64,000 bases of DNA from Peristeroidobacter agariperforans. Its GTDB lineage: Bacteria > Pseudomonadota > Gammaproteobacteria > Steroidobacterales > Steroidobacteraceae. The notes beneath the pieces were generated by a model. The model was given only the letters and a program-made list of their open reading frames with translations. It was not told the origin of the DNA and made no database searches. Positions 35,739 to 44,894 of the stretch are shown here, piece by piece. Position 1 is the stretch's first letter. Each line of letters begins with the position of its first letter. Where the stretch lies: contig NZ_RYFW01000002.1 in assembly GCF_004138335.1 (NCBI RefSeq), positions 663,501 to 727,500 on the forward strand. Direction: 5' to 3'. The position numbers were made by a program, and so were the translations under genes.

Positions 35739-38594
35739 ATGCATAGAACTTTTGCCGTTGCCGGACTGCTGCTGCTTGCCTGCCTGCCTTCTCACTCCCA
35801 GGCGCCCGGATCGGCGCCGAGCGCTTCGCCGGTGCCGCCGGCCGCGGTGCCGGTCCCCGATGTCGAGGACTCACGCTGGACCCGCACGCTGGAACGCGTC
35901 GCCAGCGGCGTGGTCACCATTCAGGTCGACCTGGCCAGGGCCTTCGACACCGAATGGAATATGTCGAGTCAGGCGACCGGCTTCGTGGTCGACGCCCAGC
36001 GCGGCCTGATCCTCACCAATCGTCACGTCGTGACGCCCGGCCCGGTGACGGCCACCGCGGTGTTCCTGAACCGCGAGGAAGTCACGTTGTATCCGGTGTA
36101 TCGCGATCCGGTGCACGACTTCGGCTTCTATCGTTACGACCCGTCCAAGCTGCGCTTCATCAAGCCCACCGAGTTGAAGCTGCACCCGCAGGGCGCCCAG
36201 GTCGGCAGAGAAATCCGGGTCATCGGCAACGATGCCGGCGAACAACTGTCGATTCTCGCCGGCACGCTCGCACGCCTGGATCGCGAGGCGCCGAACTACG
36301 GCCTCGGCAAGTACAACGACTTCAACACGTTTTATTACCAGGCCGCCTCGAGCACCTCCGGCGGCTCGTCCGGCTCGCCGGTGATCGACATCGACGGTCG
36401 CGTGCTGGCGCTCAACGCGGGCGGCAGTAACGCAGCGGCATCGAGTTTCTATCTGCCGCTGGATCGAGTGACGCGCGCGCTCGAGGCGATTCAGAAGAAC
36501 AAGCCGGTCGCGCGCGGCACGCTGCAGACGGTGTTCGGTTACACGCCGTTCGACGAAGTGCGTCGCCTCGGGCTGCGCAACGAGTCCGAGATCGAGGTGC
36601 GCAAGAAGTTTCCGAACAGCGTCGGCATGCTGGTCGTGTCGGAAGTGCAGCGGGGCTCGGCTGCCGAGGACGTGCTCGAGCCGGGCGACGTTCTGGTGCG
36701 CATCAACGGCCAGCTCACCGCCGATTTCTCGCTGCTGGCGAGCACGCTCGACGACAACGTCGGCAAGACCGTGAAGCTCTCCATCGAGCGCGGCGGGCAG
36801 CAGTTCGAGCGCGAGCTGCCCATCCAGGACCTGTATGAAGTGATGCCGGACGAGTTCCTGGAGTTCGGTGACGCGATCGTTCACAACCTGTCCTGGCAGC
36901 AGGCGCGTCACATCAATGTTCCCATCAAAGGCGTGTATGTCGCGAATCCGGGTTACATCCTCGGCGCCGCCGGCGTGCCCCGTGGCGCCGTTATCAGCGA
37001 GGCCGGCAGCAAGGACATCGGCGGCCTGGGCGATCTGGAAGATGTGCTGTCGAAGCTCGGCGACGGCGAGCGCGTGACGGTGCGCTTCTTCACCATCGAC
37101 GACCCGAAGACCGCGCAGTGGCGCAGCGTGCGCATGGATCGCCGCTGGTTCCCGGCCCGAGTGTGCAAACGGGATGACATGCAGGGGTCCTGGCCGTGCA
37201 CCGCCTGGGGCACGGATGGCCTGGCGAAGACGCCGGAGCCCGCCACGACGACGTTTGCGAAAACCTCCGACCCGTTGATCAACAAGCTTGCGCCGTCGCT
37301 GGTGCTGGTGAATTTCGATATGCCGTATTCGGTGTCGGGCATCACCGAGCGCAGCTATTACGGCACGGGCCTGATCGTGGATGCCGAGCGCGGCCTGGTG
37401 ATCGTCGACCGTAATACTGTGCCGTCACCGTTGGGCGATGTGCGGATCACGTTCGCGGGCTCGATCGAAGTGCCCGGCCGTGTCGAATACATTCATCCTT
37501 TGCACAATATCGCCGCGATTTCTTATGACCCGAAATTGGTCGGCGCCACCCCCGCCAAGGCCGCCACGTTGAAATCGGTGGACGTGCTGCCGGGCCAGGA
37601 AGTGTGGGCGGTCGGCATGCGTGCCGATGGCAAGGTGCAATCGCGCTCGGCCACGGTCGCTTCGGTAGACCCCGTGGGATTCCCGCTGTCGCGCACGCTG
37701 CAGTTCCGGGACTCCAATCTGGAAACCATTTCTTTGGTCAACGGACCGGCGGACTACGACGGCGTGCTGGTGGACAAGAGCGGCGCCGTGATCGCCACGT
37801 GGGCCAGCTTCGCGTACGAGGCCGGTCGTGAGACTGCGCAGGAGAATCGCGGCATCTCGGCCGAGCTGTTGCAGGAGATGTTGCCGTTACTGCGCGATGG
37901 TCGTGCGCTACATTCCCTCGAGGCGGAGCTGCAGCCGGTGCCGCTGTCGGTCGCGCGCAAACAGGATTTGCCGGACGACTGGATCCGCCGTTTGGAACAA
38001 CACAGCCCCGAGCGCCGTCAGGTGCTGAGCGTGGTGCGCACGGTCGGCGGCTCGCCGGCAGACGGCCTACTGCGCTCGGGCGATCTGATTCTGGATATCG
38101 ATGGCGCGATCGTGAATCGCTTCCGGGAAGTGGAGCGAAGCGTGCAGAAGCCGTCGGTGCGAGTCACCGTCTGGCGTGACAAAGGTGTGCAGGTCATCGA
38201 GGTGCCGACCGTGGCGCTCGGCGGCCGCGATCTGGATCGCATCGTGGTGTGGGCGGGCGCAGTGCTGCAGAAGCCGCACCGTGCGCTGGCTGCGCAGCGT
38301 GGCATCGATCCGGATGGCGTGTTCGTCGCGTATTTCTCGTACGGCTCGCCGGCGACGCGTTATCAGCTGTGGGCCGGCCGGCGCATCGTCGAGGTCGACG
38401 GCAAACCTGTCGCCGATTTGGATCAGTTCATCCAGGCGGTGAGCGGGCGCGAAGACCGCAGCTCACTCAGGCTGCGGACGGTGACGTGGAATGGATCGGT
38501 CGAAGTCATGACACTGAAGCTCGACAAGCGTTTCTGGCCGACCTACGAGCTGCGCCGGACCCCGCAGGGCTGGGCCCGGACGGCGCTCGAATGA
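35739..38594 (+). CDS. Large exported HtrA-like protease with tandem trypsin/PDZ units (Nma111-like layout)
   Basis: 951 residues. A signal peptide (MHRTFAVAGLLLLACLPSHS) is followed by a Pro/Ala-rich linker. Unit 1 has a full trypsin triad: His96 (LTNRHVV), Asp127 (VHDFGFYRYD) and Ser211 (GGSSGSP), then PDZ domains (about 280-370 and 385-460). Unit 2 (about 500-740) repeats the fold, but the matching residues are Asn559, Asn590 and Asp674, so it is catalytically dead. A further PDZ-like segment lies at about 770-830, then a C-terminal domain. The order active unit - dead unit matches the yeast nuclear protease Nma111. Substrates unknown. It should act in the periplasm or envelope. Confidence 0.88.
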   Translation: MHRTFAVAGLLLLACLPSHSQAPGSAPSASPVPPAAVPVPDVEDSRWTRTLERVASGVVTIQVDLARAFDTEWNMSSQATGFVVDAQRGLILTNRHVVTPGPVTATAVFLNREEVTLYPVYRDPVHDFGFYRYDPSKLRFIKPTELKLHPQGAQVGREIRVIGNDAGEQLSILAGTLARLDREAPNYGLGKYNDFNTFYYQAASSTSGGSSGSPVIDIDGRVLALNAGGSNAAASSFYLPLDRVTRALEAIQKNKPVARGTLQTVFGYTPFDEVRRLGLRNESEIEVRKKFPNSVGMLVVSEVQRGSAAEDVLEPGDVLVRINGQLTADFSLLASTLDDNVGKTVKLSIERGGQQFERELPIQDLYEVMPDEFLEFGDAIVHNLSWQQARHINVPIKGVYVANPGYILGAAGVPRGAVISEAGSKDIGGLGDLEDVLSKLGDGERVTVRFFTIDDPKTAQWRSVRMDRRWFPARVCKRDDMQGSWPCTAWGTDGLAKTPEPATTTFAKTSDPLINKLAPSLVLVNFDMPYSVSGITERSYYGTGLIVDAERGLVIVDRNTVPSPLGDVRITFAGSIEVPGRVEYIHPLHNIAAISYDPKLVGATPAKAATLKSVDVLPGQEVWAVGMRADGKVQSRSATVASVDPVGFPLSRTLQFRDSNLETISLVNGPADYDGVLVDKSGAVIATWASFAYEAGRETAQENRGISAELLQEMLPLLRDGRALHSLEAELQPVPLSVARKQDLPDDWIRRLEQHSPERRQVLSVVRTVGGSPADGLLRSGDLILDIDGAIVNRFREVERSVQKPSVRVTVWRDKGVQVIEVPTVALGGRDLDRIVVWAGAVLQKPHRALAAQRGIDPDGVFVAYFSYGSPATRYQLWAGRRIVEVDGKPVADLDQFIQAVSGREDRSSLRLRTVTWNGSVEVMTLKLDKRFWPTYELRRTPQGWARTALE

Positions 38595-38649
38595 GACCGT
38601 CCGTCGTGCGCGACGAACGGCTGGAGCCCTACTTGCTATCATCGCTCCC

Positions 38650-39696
38650 ATGGCTATAGGACGAGTTCTACAACAGGAGATCCAGGAGGCCGTCGAAGCG
38701 CTGCGCGCCGGCGAGCTCGTGGCATTTCCTACCGAGACGGTGTACGGCCTGGGCGCGAATGCCAACAACCCGGACGCGGTGCGTAAGATTTTCCGGCTCA
38801 AAGGTCGGCCGTCGACGCATCCGGTGATCGTGCACATCGATCATCCGCGTTATTTGCAACGCTGGGTGCGAGATATGACGCCGGAAGCGAAAAAGCTCGC
38901 CGATGCGTTCTGGCCGGGCCCGCTCACGCTGGTCGCGAAGCGAGCGCCGGCGGTCAACGATGTGATTACCGGCGGGCAGGACACGGTCGCGATTCGCGTG
39001 CCGAATCATCCGGTCGCGCAGCAGCTGCTCAATGCGTTTGGCGGCGGCATCGCTGCGCCATCGGCGAACAAATATGGCCACGTGAGTCCGACGCGCGCGG
39101 AACATGTGCGCGAGGAGTTTGGCGACGAGCTGAAATTCGTCCTCGATGGCGGTGACTGCAAGGTCGGTCTCGAGTCGACGATCATCAGCTGTCTCGCCGA
39201 CGGTCCGCGGGTGTTGCGGCCGGGGAGCATCAGCCTGTCGCAGCTGAAGGCCGTCGTGCCGACGATCCAGATCGGCCCGAATCCGAACACGCCGCGCGTG
39301 CCGGGCTCGACGTCGCGGCACTACTCGCCGGCGACGCCGGTCAACGTCGTGCCGAGCCGCCGGCTCGAGACGGTGATGAACGAGTTCACGCAGAATCATG
39401 AGAAGGTCGCGGTGCTGGCACAGCGCCCGCCGGAACGGGCGAACCCTTTCATGACATGGATCAACGCCGGCATCCGGCCGGATATTTACGCGCGCAACCT
39501 TTACGCGAATTTGCGCACGCTCGATAAGGCGTCGGCGAAGATCATCCTCGTCGAGGAAGTCCCCGAAGGTGAGAAGTGGGACGCCGTGCGCGATCGTCTC
39601 CGCCGCTCGGCCAGCGCCGAGAACATCGTCACTTACGACCAGGACATCGCTGCCTGGGTCGCCGACTTCGGCGAAGAGGGTGGGCCTCCCGGCTGA
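38650..39696 (+). CDS. L-threonylcarbamoyladenylate synthase, long Sua5 form
   Basis: 348 residues. The YrdC fold shows LRAGELVAFPTETVYGLGANA, IFRLKGRPSTHPVIVHI, FWPGPLTLVAKR and AAPSANKYGHVSPTRAEHV with the SxSA-type substrate loop. The extra C-terminal Sua5 domain (about 215-345) distinguishes it from short TsaC. It makes threonylcarbamoyl-AMP for the t6A modification of ANN-decoding tRNAs. Start ATG at 38650. Confidence 0.95.
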   Translation: MAIGRVLQQEIQEAVEALRAGELVAFPTETVYGLGANANNPDAVRKIFRLKGRPSTHPVIVHIDHPRYLQRWVRDMTPEAKKLADAFWPGPLTLVAKRAPAVNDVITGGQDTVAIRVPNHPVAQQLLNAFGGGIAAPSANKYGHVSPTRAEHVREEFGDELKFVLDGGDCKVGLESTIISCLADGPRVLRPGSISLSQLKAVVPTIQIGPNPNTPRVPGSTSRHYSPATPVNVVPSRRLETVMNEFTQNHEKVAVLAQRPPERANPFMTWINAGIRPDIYARNLYANLRTLDKASAKIILVEEVPEGEKWDAVRDRLRRSASAENIVTYDQDIAAWVADFGEEGGPPG

Positions 39697-40162
39697 CGCC
39701 GTTGCGCTTTCGCGATGGCTGCCGCACGATTTAGTCAGTGGCCGCTTCACGGTCAGTGTCGCTCGGTGCGCGCTAACGCGCTGCGAGCTGCAACGCGCGT
39801 CCTCATCGGTACTGGCAACGTGCAACGGCTTGCTCGAATGGCGGCGGTGACCGAGTCACCGCGGTTGCGAACTTCCCGAGACCCCACCTTTCCCCAGCTC
39901 GAAGATGCGCGACTCGATGCTTTGTAGCGCGGGCCGCGTTGGTGAGCATTGAGCGGGGCGCTTCGCGTCTGGTGCGCTCTAGCGGGCGCCTGCGCTTCGC
40001 TGGGCGCGCGCAGAGACGAGCGCGAGGATGACGGCGTGCGGGCTGCCAGGCGAAGAGGGCGGGTTCCCTGTGCTTAACCCGAGCGCTGCCCGTCGATGTG
40101 GCTAGCGCGTGATCGGGGTGCGGTCCTCGTCTCTGCAAAACTTTTTCTCTGAACGGGAAGTG
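39697..40162. other. Gene-free intergenic region with several palindromes
   Basis: 466 bases between the Sua5 and AAA-ATPase genes. No frame has protein-like motifs. GCGGTGAC-CGA-GTCACCGC forms a perfect hairpin (39844-39862), and GCAGAGACGAG near 40008 is complementary to CTCGTCTCTGC near 40128. A GCGCTAACGCGC string (around 39770) also occurs in the loop of the 15.1 kb element. Probably repeat-derived and perhaps containing the AAA gene's terminator. Confidence 0.5.
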
Positions 40163-41668
40163 CTAGTCAGCAGGGACGGTGCGCTCTGCTGCCCACTCCC
40201 GCAGCTCTGAAATCTTCTCCGCCATCGTGACCGAGAGCGGGCGAGTGGCGCGGATCTCCTGGAGGACGTGCGGGGCGGTGGCGGGTGTGCCGCTCGAGTG
40301 AGCGGCGTACACGGCCGACACAACGGCCTGTTCGATCTCCGCGCCCGAGAATCCTTCGCAGGCCGTGGCCAGTTGCCGCACGTGGTTGTCGGCGAGGGTG
40401 AGGCTGCGCTTCTTCGAGTGGATGCGCAGGATGTCTTCGCGGATGGCGGCGCTCGGCAGGTCGACGAAGAAGATCTCGTCCAGCCGTCCCTTTCGCACCA
40501 GCTCGGGCGGCAGCGAAGAGATGTCGTTTGCCGTCGCCACCACGAACACGCGCGACTTCTTCTCCGCGAGCCAGGTGAGGAACGTGCCGAGCAGCCGGCG
40601 AGAGGTGCCGTTGTCGCCGTCGCCGACGGAGACGCCTTTCTCGATCTCGTCGATCCACAGCACGCACGGCGCCATCGTTTCTGCCGTGGCCAACGACTCG
40701 CGCAAATTGCGCTCCGACTCGCCGATGTACTTGTTGTGGATGGCGGCGAAGTCCAGCCGGAGCAGAGGCACGCCATAAATGCCGGCCGCACATTTTGCCG
40801 CGACACTCTTGCCGCAGCCCTGCACGCCGAGCAGGAGCATGCCTTTGGGCGCTTCGAGCTGAGGCGCGCTGCCGTCGAAGGCGGGCTTCCGCACGCGGAG
40901 CCATTCCTTCAGCCGCGTCATGCCGCCGAGATCGGCGAACTGCGCAGTGTCGTACTCGTACGCGAGCACGCCGCCACGGTTTAGCAATTCATACTTCGCC
41001 TGCATGACCGCGGGCAGATCTTCCGGCTTCAGCGCGCCGTCGTCGAAAATCACTTTGCGCGCCAGTCGCTCGGTGTCGCCGGTGGAAAGTCCGCCGAGAT
41101 TTTCCACGAGCAGTTCCAGCGACTTGCGATCGGTCTTTACACGTGAACCGTAAGTTTGTGTCCACTCGGACGCGACCCGTTCGACGATCGCGTGGCGCTC
41201 GGCGCGGTCCGGAAACGCGAGGTTGAATCGAGCGCAGAAGTGGTCGAGCTCGCGCGGCACCTGAACTTCGTGGCTGATCAGCACGACGGTGCGAGCGAGG
41301 CGATCGTAGTCCTGGCAGACGTCCTTCAGCAGTCGCACGTTCACCGGATCGGCGAGAAACGGATGGAAGTCGAGCAGGACGTACACGCCGCCGGTCGGCG
41401 TCGAGCGTATCGATTTCAGCACCGCGGTCGGCTCGGCATTGTGTTGCTGCGCGCCGCCCAAACTAATGTCGAGCCGGCGCAAACCTTCCGTGACAGTCCA
41501 CTGGAACACCGGCGTGTGCGCGGCGGCGGCGAGCTTCGGCGCCAGCGAGGAGAGCAGAGCGACTGCGCGCGGCTCGTCGCGCGTCTCGATGACGATGAGC
41601 GGCACGCGGCTTTTCAGCAGTGCTTCCAGCTCTCTGCGCGTGTCCGTCGTCGTTGTTGTGGCTGTCAT
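40163..41668 (-). CDS. Ycf46-like AAA family ATPase
   Basis: 501 residues. The N-terminal 230 residues are a degenerate P-loop-like region ([44 protein letters not shown]) characteristic of the Ycf46 group. The C-terminal AAA module has Walker A GVQGCGKS (281-288), Walker B VLWIDEIE (336-343), an [14 protein letters not shown] second-region-of-homology arginine stretch and a sensor-2-like [11 protein letters not shown]. In cyanobacteria Ycf46 is linked to CO2-uptake regulation; the role in heterotrophs is unknown. It stands alone, flanked by long intergenic regions. Confidence 0.9.
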   Translation of the reverse strand: MTATTTTTDTRRELEALLKSRVPLIVIETRDEPRAVALLSSLAPKLAAAAHTPVFQWTVTEGLRRLDISLGGAQQHNAEPTAVLKSIRSTPTGGVYVLLDFHPFLADPVNVRLLKDVCQDYDRLARTVVLISHEVQVPRELDHFCARFNLAFPDRAERHAIVERVASEWTQTYGSRVKTDRKSLELLVENLGGLSTGDTERLARKVIFDDGALKPEDLPAVMQAKYELLNRGGVLAYEYDTAQFADLGGMTRLKEWLRVRKPAFDGSAPQLEAPKGMLLLGVQGCGKSVAAKCAAGIYGVPLLRLDFAAIHNKYIGESERNLRESLATAETMAPCVLWIDEIEKGVSVGDGDNGTSRRLLGTFLTWLAEKKSRVFVVATANDISSLPPELVRKGRLDEIFFVDLPSAAIREDILRIHSKKRSLTLADNHVRQLATACEGFSGAEIEQAVVSAVYAAHSSGTPATAPHVLQEIRATRPLSVTMAEKISELREWAAERTVPAD

Positions 41669-41790
41669 GTGGTGAATCTAACTCCGCATTCCTTACGTAA
41701 AGAGAGCAGCGAGAGCGCTCCCGAGCCCGTGCTGTAGTTCGCGCGCCAGAATTTTTTTCGTCCACGGGGATAAAAACTGTGACGCGCTTC

Positions 41791-41818
41791 TTGCATCGCC
41801 GGACATTTTTGCTAAATT
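41791..41818 (+). promoter_or_regulatory. Candidate promoter of the decarboxylase operon
   Basis: TTGCAT (41791-41796), a 16 bp spacer and TAAATT (41813-41818), in an AT-richer patch. It would give a leader of about 135 bases before the decarboxylase start, long enough for a regulatory structure. The 293-base gap (41669-41961) holds nothing else I can identify. Confidence 0.5.
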
Positions 41819-41961
41819 TCGCGCCGGCCTGTGTAAGAGAGCACCACGCGTAAGCTGCAGTGCCGCTCGACCAGAACTTGTGAGAGCTTCAGACGTTCAC
41901 GAAATCTGTCGCTCTTGTTGGTTGGTTAAGTGTTCGCAGCTTTTTGAGAGGTGCCCAACAG

Positions 41962-43203
41962 GTGTTGCCCCGCGCAGCCAAGCAGTCACTCGCCGTTTCT
42001 CCGGCCCACGCCTTCGATTCCACCACGCTGACGGAGACCGAAATCCGTGCGCTGGTCGCCCGTTTCGGTTCGCCGCTGCTGGTGGTGGACTGCGAGCAGG
42101 TGCGCCGCCAGTACCGCGCCCTCAAGGCCGCGCTGCCTGGCGTCGATCTTCACTACGCGCTCAAGCCGCTGCCGCACGCTGCGGTCGTCGCGTGCTTGCG
42201 CGATGAAGGTGCATATTTCGACCTCGCCACCACCGGCGAAGTCGAGCTGGTGAAGCAGCAGGGCATTGCCCCGAGCCGCTGCATCCACACTCACCCGATC
42301 AAGCGCGACAGCGACATCCGCGACGCGCTCCGCTACGGCGTCACGACGTTCGTCGCGGACAATCCCGACGAGCTGAAGAAGTTCGTGCGCTATCGCAAGC
42401 GTGCCGAGCTGCTGATCCGCGTGTCGTTCCGTAGCCCGAACGCCGTCGTCGACCTGTCGAAGAAGTTCGGCTGCGCGCCTGGCGACGTGCTTGGGCTGAT
42501 CGAACAGGCGCGCCGCCTCGGCGTGCGCGTGAAAGGTCTGTCGTTCCATGTCGGCTCGCAGGCGACCGACCCGGCGAAGTACGTCGAAGCTGTACAGGCG
42601 TGCACCAACATCATGGCGGAAGCCGTGCTGGCGGGCCTGCCGTCGCTCGACGTGCTCGACATCGGTGGCGGTTACCCGGTGGCTTACAACGAAGACGTGA
42701 CGCCGATCGACGAGTTCTGCCGTCCGATCCGTGCCGCGCTCGCCAAGCTGCCGCCGCACGTCCGTGTGATCGCCGAGCCGGGCCGCTTCATCGCCGCGCC
42801 TGCCGCCATCGCCGTGTCGTCGGTGATGGGCAAGGCCAAGCGTGACGGTCGCTGGTGGTACTACCTGGACGACGGTCTGTACGGCTCGTACAGCGGTCAG
42901 ATGTTCGACCACGCCAAGTATCCGGTGTCGGTGCTGCGCGAAGGCGGGGAACTGCACGAGAGCGTGCTCTCGGGTCCGACTTGCGACTCCATCGACGTGA
43001 TCGACGAGTGCATCATGCTGCCGGAGCTGGAGATGGGCGATCTGGTCGTGGGCCGCATGATGGGCGCCTACACCTGGGCCAGCGCCACCGACTTCAACTT
43101 CTTCAAGCGCGCCAAGGTCGTCGTGATGAACGAGACCGCCGACGCGCGGCGTGTGGTTCGCCTGCAGCGCAAGGCTGCCGGCGGTCGAGGCCGCGCTGCC
43201 TGA
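41962..43203 (+). CDS. Type III PLP-dependent decarboxylase (ornithine/lysine decarboxylase family)
   Basis: 413 residues from the GTG at 41962, ten bases after GAGAGG; a TTG at 41944 would add six. The PLP lysine is Lys68 (DLHYALKPLPH). HVGSQ (196-200), IGGGYPV (234-240), EPGRF (272-276) and the active-site cysteine Cys341 (GPTCDSIDVID) mark a eukaryotic-type ornithine decarboxylase fold. It yields polyamines (putrescine or cadaverine). The product specificity cannot be told from sequence. It is followed 27 bp later by a ComB homologue. Confidence 0.93.
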   Translation: MLPRAAKQSLAVSPAHAFDSTTLTETEIRALVARFGSPLLVVDCEQVRRQYRALKAALPGVDLHYALKPLPHAAVVACLRDEGAYFDLATTGEVELVKQQGIAPSRCIHTHPIKRDSDIRDALRYGVTTFVADNPDELKKFVRYRKRAELLIRVSFRSPNAVVDLSKKFGCAPGDVLGLIEQARRLGVRVKGLSFHVGSQATDPAKYVEAVQACTNIMAEAVLAGLPSLDVLDIGGGYPVAYNEDVTPIDEFCRPIRAALAKLPPHVRVIAEPGRFIAAPAAIAVSSVMGKAKRDGRWWYYLDDGLYGSYSGQMFDHAKYPVSVLREGGELHESVLSGPTCDSIDVIDECIMLPELEMGDLVVGRMMGAYTWASATDFNFFKRAKVVVMNETADARRVVRLQRKAAGGRGRAA

Positions 43204-43230
43204 GCGCGGCGGCCTGAATGAGGTCGCCGC

Positions 43231-43944
43231 TTGCAGGTTAAGGTCGCAGACCACGTCGCGGGCGCGCAGAGCGCCGAAGGCATCGTGGTCGTCATTGATG
43301 TGTTTCGTGCCTTCTCGGTCGCCGCGTACGCGTTCTCACGCGGCGCGGCGGCCGTCATTCCTGTCGCTGAAGTCGACTACGCGCGCCAACTGAAGCGTGA
43401 GCATCCGGACTGGTTTCTGATCGGCGAGCGTCACGCGCGCCCGTTACCCGGTTTCGACTGCGGCAATTCGCCCGCCGACCTCGAGAAGCTCGATGTCGCC
43501 GGACGCACCCTCATCCACACCACGCACGCCGGAACCCAGGGCCTCACCAACGCCAGGCAGGCCGACGAGGTGCTCACCGGTGCGCTGGTGAATGCGGGCG
43601 CGATCGTCCGTTACATCCAGGCCCGTCAGCCCTCGATCGTCACGCTGGTGCGCATGGGGCACGAGGCGCGCGAGAACTGCGACGAAGACGACCTGTGCGC
43701 CGAGCTGCTGCGCTCTCGTCTGCTGGGCGAGCCGATGACCGCGATGGGCATTCGCGAGCGGTTGCGCAAGGCGTCGAGCGCGGAGAAGTTCTTCGATCCC
43801 GCCTGCGATTGGGCGCCCGAGCGTGATTTCGATCTGTGTACGCGGGTCGATGAGTTCGATTTCGTGTTACAGCTGGAGACCGGCGTGTCACCGCCGCGCC
43901 TGCGCAAGATCGACGTGCCCAAACCCCCTATCGAAATCGTATGA
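43231..43944 (+). CDS. ComB-family 2-phosphosulfolactate phosphatase homologue
   Basis: 237 residues from a TTG at 43231 with GAGG seven bases upstream. IVVVIDVFRAFSVAAYAFSRGAAAVIPV, LPGFDCGNSPADL and TLIHTTHAGTQGL are the ComB fold with its Mg-phosphate site. The founding enzyme belongs to archaeal coenzyme M synthesis, which no gene here supports, so the bacterial substrate is probably a different phosphorylated acid. It overlaps the next gene by 4 bp and lies in an operon with a decarboxylase, a DUF486 protein and a HIT protein. Confidence 0.88.
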   Translation: MQVKVADHVAGAQSAEGIVVVIDVFRAFSVAAYAFSRGAAAVIPVAEVDYARQLKREHPDWFLIGERHARPLPGFDCGNSPADLEKLDVAGRTLIHTTHAGTQGLTNARQADEVLTGALVNAGAIVRYIQARQPSIVTLVRMGHEARENCDEDDLCAELLRSRLLGEPMTAMGIRERLRKASSAEKFFDPACDWAPERDFDLCTRVDEFDFVLQLETGVSPPRLRKIDVPKPPIEIV

Positions 43945-44282
43945 GCCCGGTTCTCCGCACCATCATCTTGCTGACGCTATCGAACGTGTTCATGACGTTC
44001 GCCTGGTATGCGCACCTGAAGGAGCTGAATCAAAAGCCGTGGATCGTCGCGGCGCTGGTCAGCTGGGGCATCGCGCTGTTCGAATATTTGTTGCAGGTGC
44101 CGGCGAACCGCATCGGTTACACGGTCATGACCTTGCCGCAGCTGAAAATCCTGCAGGAAGTGATCACGCTGACGGTGTTCGTGCCGTTCGTGATGTTGTA
44201 CATGCGCCAGCCGATCAAGCTCGACTACCTGTGGGCGGCGCTGTGTATGCTGGGTGCGGTTTATTTCGTATTTCGCAAATGA
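43941..44282 (+). CDS. DUF486 (DMT-like) small membrane protein
   Basis: 113 residues with four hydrophobic helices (about 5-22, 33-50, 68-90, 94-111). ILLTLSNVFMTFAWYAHLK and LLQVPANRIGYTVMTLPQLKILQEVITL are the DUF486 signature. The family is distantly related to small drug/metabolite exporters and works as a dimer if so. Substrate unknown; a polyamine would fit the operon (inference). It overlaps both neighbours by 4 bp. Confidence 0.92.
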   Translation: MSPVLRTIILLTLSNVFMTFAWYAHLKELNQKPWIVAALVSWGIALFEYLLQVPANRIGYTVMTLPQLKILQEVITLTVFVPFVMLYMRQPIKLDYLWAALCMLGAVYFVFRK

Positions 44283-44728
44283 GCACCGCCATTCATCGCC
44301 TGGTCGAAGGCTGCCGTGCCGGCAACGATCCCACCGTGGTCGCACGCCTGCGCTCGGGCTGGGCGGTGATGGGACAGAAGCAGGTGCTGACGGGCTACTG
44401 TCTGCTGTTACCCGATCCCGTGGTCCCGCACTTGAACGCACTGGCGCGTGCCGACCGCGATTTGTTCCTCTCCGAGCTCGGCCTGCTGGGCGACGCTGTG
44501 CTGGCGGCCACCGGTGCATTGCGTATCAATTACGCGATCTTCGGAAACGTGGAGCCGGCGCTGCACGCTCACGTGCATCCGCGCTTCGTCGATGAGCCGG
44601 AGCCGATGCGCACCGCGAATCCTTGGGGCTATGACTGGCAGCGAGCGCCCGCGTTCGACGTCCAGGTGCACGCGCAGTTGCGTGACTTAATTCGCCAGCA
44701 CCTGGTCCGGCTCGGCGCGGCCGTATAA
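44279..44728 (+). CDS. HIT-family nucleotide hydrolase-like protein
   Basis: 149 residues from the ATG at 44279 (ATGA overlap with the DUF486 gene). The histidine triad HAHVH (His96, 98, 100) lies in the NYAIFGNVEPALHAHVHPRF segment, with GYCLLLPDPVV as the nucleotide-side strand. HIT proteins hydrolyse nucleotide-phosphate or phosphoramidate bonds such as Ap4A or AMP-lysine. The substrate is unknown. Last gene of the decarboxylase operon. Confidence 0.9.
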   Translation: MSTAIHRLVEGCRAGNDPTVVARLRSGWAVMGQKQVLTGYCLLLPDPVVPHLNALARADRDLFLSELGLLGDAVLAATGALRINYAIFGNVEPALHAHVHPRFVDEPEPMRTANPWGYDWQRAPAFDVQVHAQLRDLIRQHLVRLGAAV

Positions 44729-44822
44729 TTTTTCCTGCGTGCTTTCCCGCGCGTTTTTGGCGGATTTCCCAGCAAGTCCCTGTCGACTGGCGCACAGTGT
44801 CGCCGCCTGGTGACGATCTCGG

Positions 44823-44850
44823 GTTTACACTCGGGGCTCGCGATGTAAAC
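44823..44850. promoter_or_regulatory. Inverted repeat GTTTACA-N14-TGTAAAC upstream of the TfoX-like gene
   Basis: Perfect 7 bp arms (44823-44829 and 44844-44850) with a 14-base GC-rich spacer, 45 bases before the next start. The symmetry suits a dimeric DNA-binding protein. TTTACA/TGTAAAC could also be part of a promoter. No regulator is identified. Confidence 0.4.
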
Positions 44851-44894
44851 TCTGCGTTGCTTGGAAGCATTCTTCGAAGAGTGAGTAGCTCGAT

